64,000 nt of DNA from NCBI GenBank assembly GCA_022072125.1, contig JAJVIH010000001.1, forward strand, positions 56,311-120,310, given 5' to 3'. The stretch comes from Myxococcota bacterium (GTDB taxonomy: Bacteria > Myxococcota > JAJVIH01). A program made the translations under genes and the position numbers. Positions 19,958 to 29,074 of the stretch are shown piece after piece (the stretch's first letter is position 1; each line of letters opens with the position of its first letter). Below the pieces are notes generated by a model. That model saw nothing but the letters and a program-made list of their open reading frames with translations. It was not told the origin of the DNA and made no database searches.

Positions 19958-20140
19958 TTAACCGGTGATCCACCAATTGGAGCCATCGGAAATGATGGTC
20001 AGGGAGCCATAGGCGGTATCCAACGACGCCGTTGTCGCTCCATCAATGGTGATGGTGTTGGTGCTGCTGGTGATGCGCTTGAATACCAGCACGCGACCGG
20101 CATTATCCCCTCCCGCCGCGGGCAGGGTGATGGTCAGGCA
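19958..20140 (-). pseudogene. Orphan C-terminal fragment resembling phage tail-fibre/tailspike-type beta repeats
   Basis: Minus-strand frame gives ...CLTITLPAAGGDNAGRVLVFKRITSSTNTITIDGATTASLDTAYGSLTIISDGSNWWITG*, directly after the hflC stop, with no plausible in-frame start of its own. Confidence 0.6.
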
Positions 20141-20147
20141 TGGTTTG

Positions 20148-21281
20148 TTACGGCGCCGCGGCGCCCGTTGGCGAGGCGCTGGCTGGAGATGCGCCGCCGG
20201 TTCCCGCGGGTGGTTTGGTCAGCGAGTTCTGAATGGTTTTGATGCGCGCCAAGGCGTCCTGCGCCTCGCGCAGGCGGCGTGAAAGTTCCACCACTCCGGG
20301 GGTTTCATTGGAACCGCGTTTCATCAGATAGCGGTAGTATTCCGAATTGGTGGTCAGCACCATGCGCGTGGTCTCCCCCATGGTGCGCGCATAGGTCTGC
20401 AACGTGCGGTTGAAACTGAAAAAATCCGGATCGAGGTTGGTCGCCTCGGCGTAAATTTTGGCCGCCTGCGCGTCGCCATCGCCTTCCACCTCGCGGGCGC
20501 GCCGCTCGGCCTCTGACTGGATGGTCAATAATTCGCGCTCCATGTCGCCGAGAATGCGCGAGCGCTCTCCCTGTCCTTCCGAACGGTAGCGTTCGGCCAT
20601 TTTGTTGCGTTCGCTGATCATGCGGGCGTACACGTTTTTGCGCACCTCCTCCACGTAATTGATGCGCTTGATCCGGACATCGCGCAGTTCGATGCCGTAT
20701 TCATTGGCGATGATTGGCTGGGCGCGCCGCAGCATATCGTCCATGATTTTTTCGCGGCCCCGGGTGATGCGGAATTCCAGGTCCTCGTCCTGCACGCCGC
20801 CCATGCCCGTGGCGGATTCATCCATGCGTTGCCGCTCTTCCCGGATGCGGTTGATGATGGCGCTGCTGGTGTCGCTGCGCACGATTTCAATCAGCCGGTT
20901 TTCGGTGATGAATTGCCGCACCACCGAGTCAATCACATCGTCCAGTCGGGACTGGGCTCCGCGCTCGTCGCCAACGGATTTCATGAATTTGAGCGGATCA
21001 ATGATGCGCCAGCGCGCGGTGGCGTCCAGCCAGATGAACCGCTTGTCCTGGGTGGGGATCTCGTTGGTTTCGCCATCCCAGCGGATAAGGCGGCGGTCGA
21101 AATAACGGGCGTCCTGCCATGGCGCCTTGAAGTACAGGCCGGGGTCCTGGATCGCCTTGATGGGCTCGCCGAACTGCGTAACCACCACCTGCCGTGTCTC
21201 GCTGACCACGAACAGGGATTCATAGAAAATCCAAATGGTGATGACGGCGATGACCAGCCAGAAGATGCGGAAGAGGCTCAT
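20148..21281 (-). CDS. hflC: Protease modulator HflC (SPFH domain)
   Basis: LFVVSETRQVVVTQFGEPIKAIQDPGLYFKAPWQDARYFDRRLIRWDG. Confidence 0.92.
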   Translation of the reverse strand: MSLFRIFWLVIAVITIWIFYESLFVVSETRQVVVTQFGEPIKAIQDPGLYFKAPWQDARYFDRRLIRWDGETNEIPTQDKRFIWLDATARWRIIDPLKFMKSVGDERGAQSRLDDVIDSVVRQFITENRLIEIVRSDTSSAIINRIREERQRMDESATGMGGVQDEDLEFRITRGREKIMDDMLRRAQPIIANEYGIELRDVRIKRINYVEEVRKNVYARMISERNKMAERYRSEGQGERSRILGDMERELLTIQSEAERRAREVEGDGDAQAAKIYAEATNLDPDFFSFNRTLQTYARTMGETTRMVLTTNSEYYRYLMKRGSNETPGVVELSRRLREAQDALARIKTIQNSLTKPPAGTGGASPASASPTGAAAP

Positions 21282-22342
21282 TTTCCGCCTCCTTCCGCCG
21301 GCGCCGGGGATTTGTTGAGATCAAGCAGCGGCAGCAGGCCCTTCTGGTCCGGGTCCACGATGAAGATTTCCTTCACGCGCGGCAAGACGGCTTCCATGGC
21401 CTCGATGTACAGGCGACGGCGGGTGACATCGGGCGCCTTCAGATATTCCTCATAGATGCGCAGAAATTTGGACACCTCGCCGGAGGCTTCGTTGATGCGG
21501 TTGATGCGATACCCTTCCGCGCGCTGCAAGCGGTTCAAGGCCTCGCCGCGGGCCAGCGGAATGCGTTTGTTGTATTCGCGCTGCGCCTCGTTGCGCAGTT
21601 TCTCACGATCCTGTTCGGCCTTGTTGACTTCGTTGAACGCGGGGGCGACGGGTTCGGGCGGTTTCACATTCTGCAATTGGACCGTGACGATGTTCACGCC
21701 GGTTTTGTAGAGATTCATCTTCTCCTGGAGTTGGGTTTTCACCGCGTTTTCAATCTCCGCGCGGCCCACGGTCAACACCTGATCCACCGTGCGGTCGCCC
21801 AGGACGCTGCGCATGATGGACTCGCTCATGTCGCGCAGGGTTTTCACCGGCTCGGCGTTCTGGAACAGATACTCGCGCGGATCGGAGATGCGGTACTGCA
21901 CGACCCATTCGACATCGGCGATGTTGAGATCGCCCGTCAGCATCAGCGATTCCGAATTGTGGGATTCCGGCGAGTAGGTGGTCTCCTTGCCGGCGGACTG
22001 GGTGCGGAAACCAAACTCCTCCTTGAGCACGCGGCCCGTGGCGACCTTTTGAACGCGGTCAATTCCAAAAGGCAGCTTCATGTGGAAGCCCGGATCGGAG
22101 ATGGAATGAAATTTTCCCAGCCGGAGCACCACGCCCTGCTCCTCTGGCTGGATGCTGTACCCCGAACTGAAGACCGCGATGATCAGCAACAGGGCTGCCA
22201 ACCCTCCCGCGATCATCCCGGACAGTCCCTCTGGAACCGGGGGAAGGCCGGAATCGCCGCCGGATTTCTTCCGTCTGCGCGGTGGGGAGGAAGGCGGAGC
22301 GCCGTCTGTTTCGCCGGATTCGCCGTAGGGGTCCCAAGGCAT
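21278..22342 (-). CDS. hflK: FtsH protease activity modulator HflK
   Basis: GYSIQPEEQGVVLRLGKFHSISDPGFHMKLPFGIDRV; 4-nt overlap with hflC. Confidence 0.92.
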   Translation of the reverse strand: MPWDPYGESGETDGAPPSSPPRRRKKSGGDSGLPPVPEGLSGMIAGGLAALLLIIAVFSSGYSIQPEEQGVVLRLGKFHSISDPGFHMKLPFGIDRVQKVATGRVLKEEFGFRTQSAGKETTYSPESHNSESLMLTGDLNIADVEWVVQYRISDPREYLFQNAEPVKTLRDMSESIMRSVLGDRTVDQVLTVGRAEIENAVKTQLQEKMNLYKTGVNIVTVQLQNVKPPEPVAPAFNEVNKAEQDREKLRNEAQREYNKRIPLARGEALNRLQRAEGYRINRINEASGEVSKFLRIYEEYLKAPDVTRRRLYIEAMEAVLPRVKEIFIVDPDQKGLLPLLDLNKSPAPAEGGGK

Positions 22343-22430
22343 GGGCGTGATTCCTTAGAAGGAGTTTACGCCGCCTTCTTAAGAACAGCGGATCACCCTG
22401 TCAAGCATGCCCCTGCGGGGAGGGGAAGGA

Positions 22431-23087
22431 TTATCCAGCGGAATGATCCGGCGACGGCTGATTGCCCGGGAGCAGGCCATGCAGGCCAAATTCCAGCAGT
22501 TCGCTGACGAGATCCTTCACCGAGTGGACAGCGCCCGGCGCGCCGCCCAGCGTGCGGATCAACACCTCGCGCAACCCGCCGATGATCATTGCGGCGATGA
22601 CGTTTTCATTGACCGTGCGGATGAATCCATGCTCCGCGCCTTGGCGCAGCGCCCCCGCCACCATGTCGTGCATATAATCGTAGAACTCGCGGATCATGCG
22701 CTCGGTCGGCGGATCAATGCCGCGCTCCTCAAGAAACAGCGCGCGGGTCATGTCCGGGCTTTGCAGCATGCGCGAGAGCACGCGCTCGAAATTGTCGTGC
22801 AGTTCACGCTCCGCCGATCCGCTTTCCGGGTGGACGATCCGCACGCAGGCCTTGAGTTCCTCCAGATAACCGCGCAACAGTTCCGCGAACAACGCTTCGC
22901 GCGAGGCGAAATACTGGTAAAATGCTCCGCGGGAAAGGCCCGCCGCCCGGATGACATCGTCCACGGTGGTGTTGGCGTATCCCTGTCCGGCCACCAGACG
23001 CGCGGTGGCCGCCAGGATTTCCTCCCGGCGCTGGTTGCGCCGCCGGGCTGCGCGCAATGAACGTCCGTCTTCCAGCACGCCTTTCAC
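22431..23087 (-). CDS. TetR-family transcriptional regulator
   Basis: RREEILAATARLVAGQGYANTTVDDVIRAAGLSRGAFYQYFASREALFAELL. Confidence 0.92.
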   Translation of the reverse strand: MKGVLEDGRSLRAARRRNQRREEILAATARLVAGQGYANTTVDDVIRAAGLSRGAFYQYFASREALFAELLRGYLEELKACVRIVHPESGSAERELHDNFERVLSRMLQSPDMTRALFLEERGIDPPTERMIREFYDYMHDMVAGALRQGAEHGFIRTVNENVIAAMIIGGLREVLIRTLGGAPGAVHSVKDLVSELLEFGLHGLLPGNQPSPDHSAG

Positions 23088-23830
23088 GCGGACGGCCTTT
23101 CCGGCGCAACGCCGTTCTCCACCCAGCCGGCGATCACCTGCCGTGTTTGTTTCGCCAGGTCCGGGATATCTTCAGAGGAGCAGCCTTCTGTTTCGATCTG
23201 CGCGCCCAGCAGAACCCGGATGGTCCCGGGCGTGAACCAGTTGCTGCCCTTGTGATTGATGTCATGGATACCCGCGATCGCCATGGGAACGACCGGCAGG
23301 CCCGCATCACGGGCGATGTGGAACACGCCGGTGCGGAACTCCCTGACCTTGCCGTCGAGCGTGCGGTGCGCTTCCGGAAACGCCAGAATGGACAGCCCCT
23401 CGGCGGCGCGGGAGCGCGCGATGGATATGGTTTCGTGGGTGCGGCCCGTGGTGCGCGGAAACACAGGGATTCCGCCGGTATGTTTCATCACCCATCCGTA
23501 ACCCGGAATGCGGAAATGCCAGGCGTTCATCATGCCGCAGAATGGGGTGGGGATCGCCACGCAGGCGATGTGGCCGTCGAGCACGCTGACATGGTTCTGG
23601 CAATACAGGCTGGGCCGGGTGGGATCAAATCCCGGCGCCCGGACGATCTCCACGCGGTTGAATCCCAGATACACGCACCAGGACATCAGCTTCGCGGCGA
23701 TGGGATTGAGTTTGCGGTAGGGCAGAAACGGCATCGTGAAAAGCACGCAGGCGGATGCGATGAGCATCCAGGCGAAGGATGCGGGCCACATCCAGAATGT
23801 CACGGGGATGGTGAGCCATGGCTTGCGCAT
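23084..23830 (-). CDS. PlsC-like 1-acyl-glycerol-3-phosphate acyltransferase
   Basis: CQNHVSVLDGHIA (NHx4D) and LAFPEAHRTLDGKVREFRTGVF; 4-nt overlap with TetR. Confidence 0.85.
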   Translation of the reverse strand: MRKPWLTIPVTFWMWPASFAWMLIASACVLFTMPFLPYRKLNPIAAKLMSWCVYLGFNRVEIVRAPGFDPTRPSLYCQNHVSVLDGHIACVAIPTPFCGMMNAWHFRIPGYGWVMKHTGGIPVFPRTTGRTHETISIARSRAAEGLSILAFPEAHRTLDGKVREFRTGVFHIARDAGLPVVPMAIAGIHDINHKGSNWFTPGTIRVLLGAQIETEGCSSEDIPDLAKQTRQVIAGWVENGVAPERPSA

Positions 23831-23833
23831 ATT

Positions 23834-24739
23834 TCACGCCACCCTGATGTGCAGCGCCGCGGGCAGCACCTTCATGCCGAGCGGACGCAAGGTGACGACC
23901 TCTCCATCCACCATCGCGGGGAGCGGGTCTTGGATCATGAAACGGATTTCCTTCGCCTGTTGCTGGGACAGCGCCGGGTTGCTGAAATGTGTTCCACGGA
24001 AGATTTTTGGAAACGTGGCGAGCAGGGACATGCGTTCCATCGCGCCGGCGCGGATCACATCGAATGTTCCGTCGCTGGGGTTGGCGTTGGGGGCCATCAT
24101 CATTTTGCCGCCGGTGAAACGCGAATTATTGATGGACAGAAACGTGAGGGGAGCTGAATCCAGCGCGCCTCCATCCACGGTGAAAGGCAGGGGCCGGGGG
24201 TGGAGCGAGGCCACGCACGAGACAACCCCCGCCACATACCCGGCTTCTCCGAGAAATTTGAACCGTTTGTTGGTCAGGTCGCCGACATCGGCCACGAACC
24301 CGATGCTGAAGATATTGATGAAATGCAGCGTTCCTTTGTCGTGTTGCGTTTCGATCACGTCCACGGGTTGTTCGCGGCCCGTGAGCAATGCGCGAAGCGC
24401 CCAGCCGTCATCGGCGGGCCCAAAATCACGCAGAAATGAATTGCCCGTGCCCAGCGGAATCGCCGCCAGCACCGGGGCTTCTTCGCCGGCCGCCGGAAAC
24501 AATCCGTTGATGATCTCAAACGAGGTTCCATCGCCGCCCATGGAAATGAATTTGCGGTAACCTTGCGCCCACGCCTCGCGCGCGAACGCCGTGGCGTCGC
24601 CCGGCGCGCGGGTGTGGCGTACTTCGGGATTCAGGCCTGCCGAGCGAATCCGCTCCAGCCGCCGCGGAGCGAGTTTCCCGCAGCGGCCAGCGCCCGCATG
24701 CGGATTGACAATGCAGAACCATTTATCCGCCGGGCTCAT
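23834..24739 (-). CDS. Diacylglycerol kinase-family lipid kinase
   Basis: IVNPHAGAGRCGK...ISMGGDGTSFEIINGL...IPLGTGNSFLRDFG. Confidence 0.88.
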   Translation of the reverse strand: MSPADKWFCIVNPHAGAGRCGKLAPRRLERIRSAGLNPEVRHTRAPGDATAFAREAWAQGYRKFISMGGDGTSFEIINGLFPAAGEEAPVLAAIPLGTGNSFLRDFGPADDGWALRALLTGREQPVDVIETQHDKGTLHFINIFSIGFVADVGDLTNKRFKFLGEAGYVAGVVSCVASLHPRPLPFTVDGGALDSAPLTFLSINNSRFTGGKMMMAPNANPSDGTFDVIRAGAMERMSLLATFPKIFRGTHFSNPALSQQQAKEIRFMIQDPLPAMVDGEVVTLRPLGMKVLPAALHIRVA

Positions 24740-26439
24740 ATCGGACGAAGCGCCTCCTCGCGGGTGAGGGACTCGCGGATTTCGCGGGCCAGCGCCTCTC
24801 GCTTGATCTTCATCGAGGCGGTGCGCGGAAATGGCTGGCTCCAGTTGAGCACGTGGGAGACGCGGCGAAAATCCGCGAGCAGGCGGTTGCGCGAGCGCAG
24901 TTCAGTCAGGCCATGGTTGAGATCGGCTCCGGGGCTCCATCGAATGGCGATGACAAGTTGTTCGCCGATCATCGAGCCGGCGGGCCATATGTAGCTGTCC
25001 GCGAAGATACAGAATTCCTCGGCCCCCGGCAGCCCGGCCAGGCTGGATTCCACATCCTCCGGATACACGTTTTTTCCGCCCGCGGTGACGATGAGGTTTT
25101 TCCGGCGGCCCACCAGATGCAGGTGATCCGACGCATCGAGCCATCCCAGATCGCCGGTGCGCAGCCATCCATCCGCCATGGTTTCAGCGGTGAGTTCCGG
25201 ATTGTTGAGATAGCCGCGCATCAGGTTGGGGCCGCGCGCCCATACCTCGCCCGGGCCGCTGGAATCGGGGGCGTGAATCCGGATTTCCACGCCGGGAATG
25301 GGGCGTCCCACCGAGTCGCCGCGCCACGGCGAAAGCCCGTTCACCGTCAGCACCGCGCCCGCTTCGGTCAGGCCGTACCCGATCACGACTGGCAGCCCGC
25401 GATCATAAAACCAGCGCGCCAGGAACTCGGGGACAAAGGCGCCGCCGGCGAAGATCAGACGAAGCCTGCCGCCAAATTCATCATGCAGCGGCTTGAGCAG
25501 CAGGCGGCTCAAGCCGTGGCTGGGCGTCCGCAGGGTGAGTTCCCTGTTGATGCGCGCGCCCATGTCGAACAGATCCCGCGCCAGCGGCGAGCGCGACGAA
25601 GTTTTCTCCTCGATGCGCCGCTTCAGCGCTTCCAGCAGCAGCGGCACCGCCGCCATGTGGGTGATTTGATAGTGGCGCAAGGTCCACGCGAGATATTCCG
25701 GACGCAGCGTGCGCTGGTGCACGACAGTTCCGCCGGTGAGCAGCGGGATCAGGAAACCGCTCATGAAGTCAATCGCGTGGTTGGATGGAAGGATGGAGAA
25801 GAAGCGGTCGCCGGGACCGAACGGGAACATCTCCGCAAGGGTTTCCGCCTGCGCGAGATAGGCCCGGTGGGGCATCATGCACCCCTTGGGATCGCCGCCC
25901 GCCCCCGAAGAGAACACAATGCACGCCACGTCTTCAGGCTGTTGTTCCAGGTGGATATCCGGGGTGGAGCGGGGCTCCGCATTCCAATCCCGCGCGCCGG
26001 CCGGTAAATCCGGATCGGGAGCAACCACCAGGATTGGGCGCGTGGACAGATTCGTCAGATGAGGCTCCAGTTCGCGCGCAATCGCGGATTCCGTGATCAG
26101 CGCCCGGGCTTCACTGAACGCCAGCAGCTTCGCCTGATCGGCGGGCGGCAGTTTATAGTCGAGCGGGACCAGCACCGCTCCGCTCCAGATCACGGCGATG
26201 GCGCTGACCGGCCAGCGCCACTGGTTGGTCATCAGAATCGCCACGCGATCTCCCGGGGCAACGCCATGTTCCCGCAGCAGACCCGTCAGCCGACCTGATT
26301 CGCGCCAGACCTCCTGGAAGGTCAATCGCGCCGTTTCCTGGTGGCGATTGGCTTCGATCAGCGCCACGCGCGGTTTGTGCATGATCAGCGCGTCGCGCAG
26401 CGCGTGTCCCAGGTTGGGTATGCGGGCAAGGCCGGGCAT
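24736..26439 (-). CDS. AMP-binding acyl-CoA synthetase / acyl-AMP ligase
   Basis: IVFSSGAGGDPKGCMMPHRAYLAQ; GYGLTEAGAVLTVN; DGWLRTGDLGWLDASDHLHLVGRRKNLIVTAGGKNVYPEDVE. Confidence 0.9.
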   Translation of the reverse strand: MPGLARIPNLGHALRDALIMHKPRVALIEANRHQETARLTFQEVWRESGRLTGLLREHGVAPGDRVAILMTNQWRWPVSAIAVIWSGAVLVPLDYKLPPADQAKLLAFSEARALITESAIARELEPHLTNLSTRPILVVAPDPDLPAGARDWNAEPRSTPDIHLEQQPEDVACIVFSSGAGGDPKGCMMPHRAYLAQAETLAEMFPFGPGDRFFSILPSNHAIDFMSGFLIPLLTGGTVVHQRTLRPEYLAWTLRHYQITHMAAVPLLLEALKRRIEEKTSSRSPLARDLFDMGARINRELTLRTPSHGLSRLLLKPLHDEFGGRLRLIFAGGAFVPEFLARWFYDRGLPVVIGYGLTEAGAVLTVNGLSPWRGDSVGRPIPGVEIRIHAPDSSGPGEVWARGPNLMRGYLNNPELTAETMADGWLRTGDLGWLDASDHLHLVGRRKNLIVTAGGKNVYPEDVESSLAGLPGAEEFCIFADSYIWPAGSMIGEQLVIAIRWSPGADLNHGLTELRSRNRLLADFRRVSHVLNWSQPFPRTASMKIKREALAREIRESLTREEALRPI

Positions 26440-26441
26440 GA

Positions 26442-26675
26442 TCAGCAGCGCCTCGCGATCACGGCGGCGAGTTCCTCGAAGGTGCGTACGCGCTGAAGTT
26501 CGTAGTCTGGAATCTCCACCCCGAATTCATTTTCCAGTTCGGTGAGCAGTTCGAGCGCGCGCATGCTGTCAATGCGCAAGGCCTCATACATGTCGTCCTG
26601 GGGCTTCAGGGCGAGGCGATCGGCGCCAAAACGGGCGGCGGCCAGGTCGAGCAGGCGGTGAAGAATACGATCCAT
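26442..26675 (-). CDS. Acyl carrier protein
   Basis: 77 aa with phosphopantetheine site IDSMRALELLTELENEFGVEIPD. Confidence 0.88.
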   Translation of the reverse strand: MDRILHRLLDLAAARFGADRLALKPQDDMYEALRIDSMRALELLTELENEFGVEIPDYELQRVRTFEELAAVIARRC

Positions 26676-26678
26676 GGT

Positions 26679-27455
26679 CTAACCCAGGTATGGCATTGCG
26701 CTGGAATTGTTGACGAAATGCTCCAGCGCTTCGCGCATTCCGGGGCGCGAGGCCATGAGCAGAAACAGGGCCTTTTCCTCCGCCAGCCGCAACGCGGGAA
26801 GTTTTTTGGCGAACGCTTTGGCCTGCGCGCTGGCCCAGGGGTTGTACTTCATGAGTTGCTCCGCGGTGGAAAGCGCGGCGTTGAGTCCTTCGCCAGCGGG
26901 AACAAGCTGGTGCGCAAGTCCGGTTTCCACCGCGCGGGCGGCGGAGATGCTGCGCCCCGTGAGCAGCAGATCCCGCGCGATGCTGGCGCCGCAATCGCGT
27001 TCCAGCCGCGGAATGCCGCCAAAGCCCGGAACGATTCCCAGCCGCAGTTCGGGAAAGGCGAAGCGCGCCTGTTTTTCCGCGATGCGCAGATCGCAGGTCA
27101 GCGCCAGTTCCAGCCCGCCGCCAAAACACACGCCATGAATCACCGCGATGGTGGGGAAGGGCGCCATGTCCAGCCAGTCCATCACCCGGTGAATGCGCCA
27201 GATAAACGACGCCAGCCGCGGCGCCGCGCGCAGGCGGGATACATTTTGCAAGCCACGATGCAATTCGCGGAGGTCCGCGCCGGCGCAGAATCCCCGCGCC
27301 GCCGTGCTGCGCAGGATCATGACGCGCGGACGCAAATCATCCGCGGCGCGCACCAAGCCCTCCAGCGCCGTGAGCATATCCGCGCCGATTTCGTTGCAGG
27401 GCTCGCGGCCGAGCGTCACATCCATGATCCCATCGCGGATGGTCCAGGCGATCAC
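26679..27455 (-). CDS. Enoyl-CoA hydratase/isomerase (crotonase family)
   Basis: FCAGADLRELHRG; VCFGGGLELALTCDLRIAEKQARFAFPELRLGIVPGFGGIPRL. Confidence 0.9.
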   Translation of the reverse strand: MIAWTIRDGIMDVTLGREPCNEIGADMLTALEGLVRAADDLRPRVMILRSTAARGFCAGADLRELHRGLQNVSRLRAAPRLASFIWRIHRVMDWLDMAPFPTIAVIHGVCFGGGLELALTCDLRIAEKQARFAFPELRLGIVPGFGGIPRLERDCGASIARDLLLTGRSISAARAVETGLAHQLVPAGEGLNAALSTAEQLMKYNPWASAQAKAFAKKLPALRLAEEKALFLLMASRPGMREALEHFVNNSSAMPYLG

Positions 27456-29074
27456 CGGTAAATCTCCGCGATCTCATTGGCGAACCGTTGTTCGATGGCC
27501 CGCCGTTTCAGCTTCTGGTTGGCGGTGAGCAGGCCATTGTCCGGCGTGAAGGCTTCATCAACCCGCACGGCTTTGCGGATGCGTTTGTAATGCGGAAGTT
27601 CGCTATTGAGGCGCTCCACCGCCAGGTCCGCCTGCGCGGGATCGGCCTTGGTGTAAATCGCCGCGAGAAATGGTTTTCCGTGGCCCACGATCACCGCATG
27701 TTCGATCTCCGGGCACAGTTCCTTCAGGCGCTGCTCCAGCGGCTCGGGGGCGATATTGTGGCCGGATTCGGGAATCACCAGATTCTTGAGCCGTCCAATG
27801 ATTTTCAGGTTGCCCGCCGCGTCAATCTCCGCCTGGTCGCCAGTGCGGAACCAGCCATCTTCAATGGCCGCGCGGGTGGCGTCCGGTTTTTTCCAGTAGC
27901 CTTCAAAAATATTCGGCCCCCGCACCAGCAATTCGCCCTGCTCGTCGGTGCGCATCTGCACGCCATCCATCGCCCGGCCCACCTTGCCGGGTTCGACCGC
28001 GCCCATTTTGTCCATGGTGACGATCGCGGTGGTTTCAGTCAGTCCGTAGACCTGCAGCACCGGTACGCCAATCATGGAAAACCAGTGCTGGGTGTCTTCG
28101 CTGAGCGGCGCCGAACCGCAAATCAGAAACCGGAGATTGGGGCTGATCCCCGCGCGGATTTTGGGCAGCACGATCCGCTCCACGATTTTCCATAGGACGC
28201 CGTCGAACCCGTTTTCCGGCGGCCGGCGCTCGCGGAACCATGCGCCGCGCGCCCGGCGGTAGAGATACCAGACTGCGCCGCCCCGTTCGCTCAACTTGTT
28301 TTCCACGCCGTTGCGCACGCGCTCCAGCAGAGCCGGCACATTCAGGAAATACTGGGGTTGCGCGGCTCCAATCTCCTGAACGAGGTTATTGAGATCGGTT
28401 GAGAGACAGAGCGGGCTGCGGCGATAAAGCTGCATCCACAATACGATCCGGGAACCGGCGAAACAGAAGGGCAGGTAATGGAACATGCGGTCATTTTCGC
28501 CGCTGGTTCCCGCGGTTTCCTGGATGGCTTTGGTGACGCGCGGCAACATGAAATCCACGTTGGCGCAGGTATAGGGAACACCCTTGGCTTCGCCGCTGGT
28601 TCCGGAGGTGTAGATCAGCGTGACCACGGTTTCCGGAGCATGCTGAAATGGCGGGGCGTCGCAGGGCTGCGATGCGAAGAGATCGCTGAAACGGATGATC
28701 TCGCATCCATCCCAGTGATCGCGGATGGCGTCTTCCTCGTTCCTGCCGGCGCAGATGAGCAGCCTGGGCTCGCAGTCGCGCAGCATGGCGGCCAGTTCCG
28801 CGGGAGCCTGGCGGGAATAGAGCGGCACGCAAATATGTCCGGAGGCCATGATCGCCAGATCGGCCGCGGCCCACATGGCGGAATTGGGCGCCAGCAACGC
28901 GATGCGGTCGCCGGGGTGCAGTTTGCGCCCGGCGAAACCCTGCCGGGCCCGCGCTATCCAGTCGAGGATTTGCTGGCCGCCGTAAGGCTCGCTGCGCTGG
29001 CCGTGAAATTCAAAAAACACCGGCGCCGCGGCGTTGCGCTGCAGATTGGCCAGAATGGCGGAGATGAAGTTCAC
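27452..29074 (-). CDS. Long-chain acyl-CoA synthetase-like AMP-binding protein
   Basis: VTLIYTSGTSGEAKGVPYTCANV; QVYGLTETTAIVT; DGWFRTGDQAEIDAAGNLKIIGRLKNLVI. Confidence 0.9.
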   Translation of the reverse strand: MNFISAILANLQRNAAAPVFFEFHGQRSEPYGGQQILDWIARARQGFAGRKLHPGDRIALLAPNSAMWAAADLAIMASGHICVPLYSRQAPAELAAMLRDCEPRLLICAGRNEEDAIRDHWDGCEIIRFSDLFASQPCDAPPFQHAPETVVTLIYTSGTSGEAKGVPYTCANVDFMLPRVTKAIQETAGTSGENDRMFHYLPFCFAGSRIVLWMQLYRRSPLCLSTDLNNLVQEIGAAQPQYFLNVPALLERVRNGVENKLSERGGAVWYLYRRARGAWFRERRPPENGFDGVLWKIVERIVLPKIRAGISPNLRFLICGSAPLSEDTQHWFSMIGVPVLQVYGLTETTAIVTMDKMGAVEPGKVGRAMDGVQMRTDEQGELLVRGPNIFEGYWKKPDATRAAIEDGWFRTGDQAEIDAAGNLKIIGRLKNLVIPESGHNIAPEPLEQRLKELCPEIEHAVIVGHGKPFLAAIYTKADPAQADLAVERLNSELPHYKRIRKAVRVDEAFTPDNGLLTANQKLKRRAIEQRFANEIAEIYR

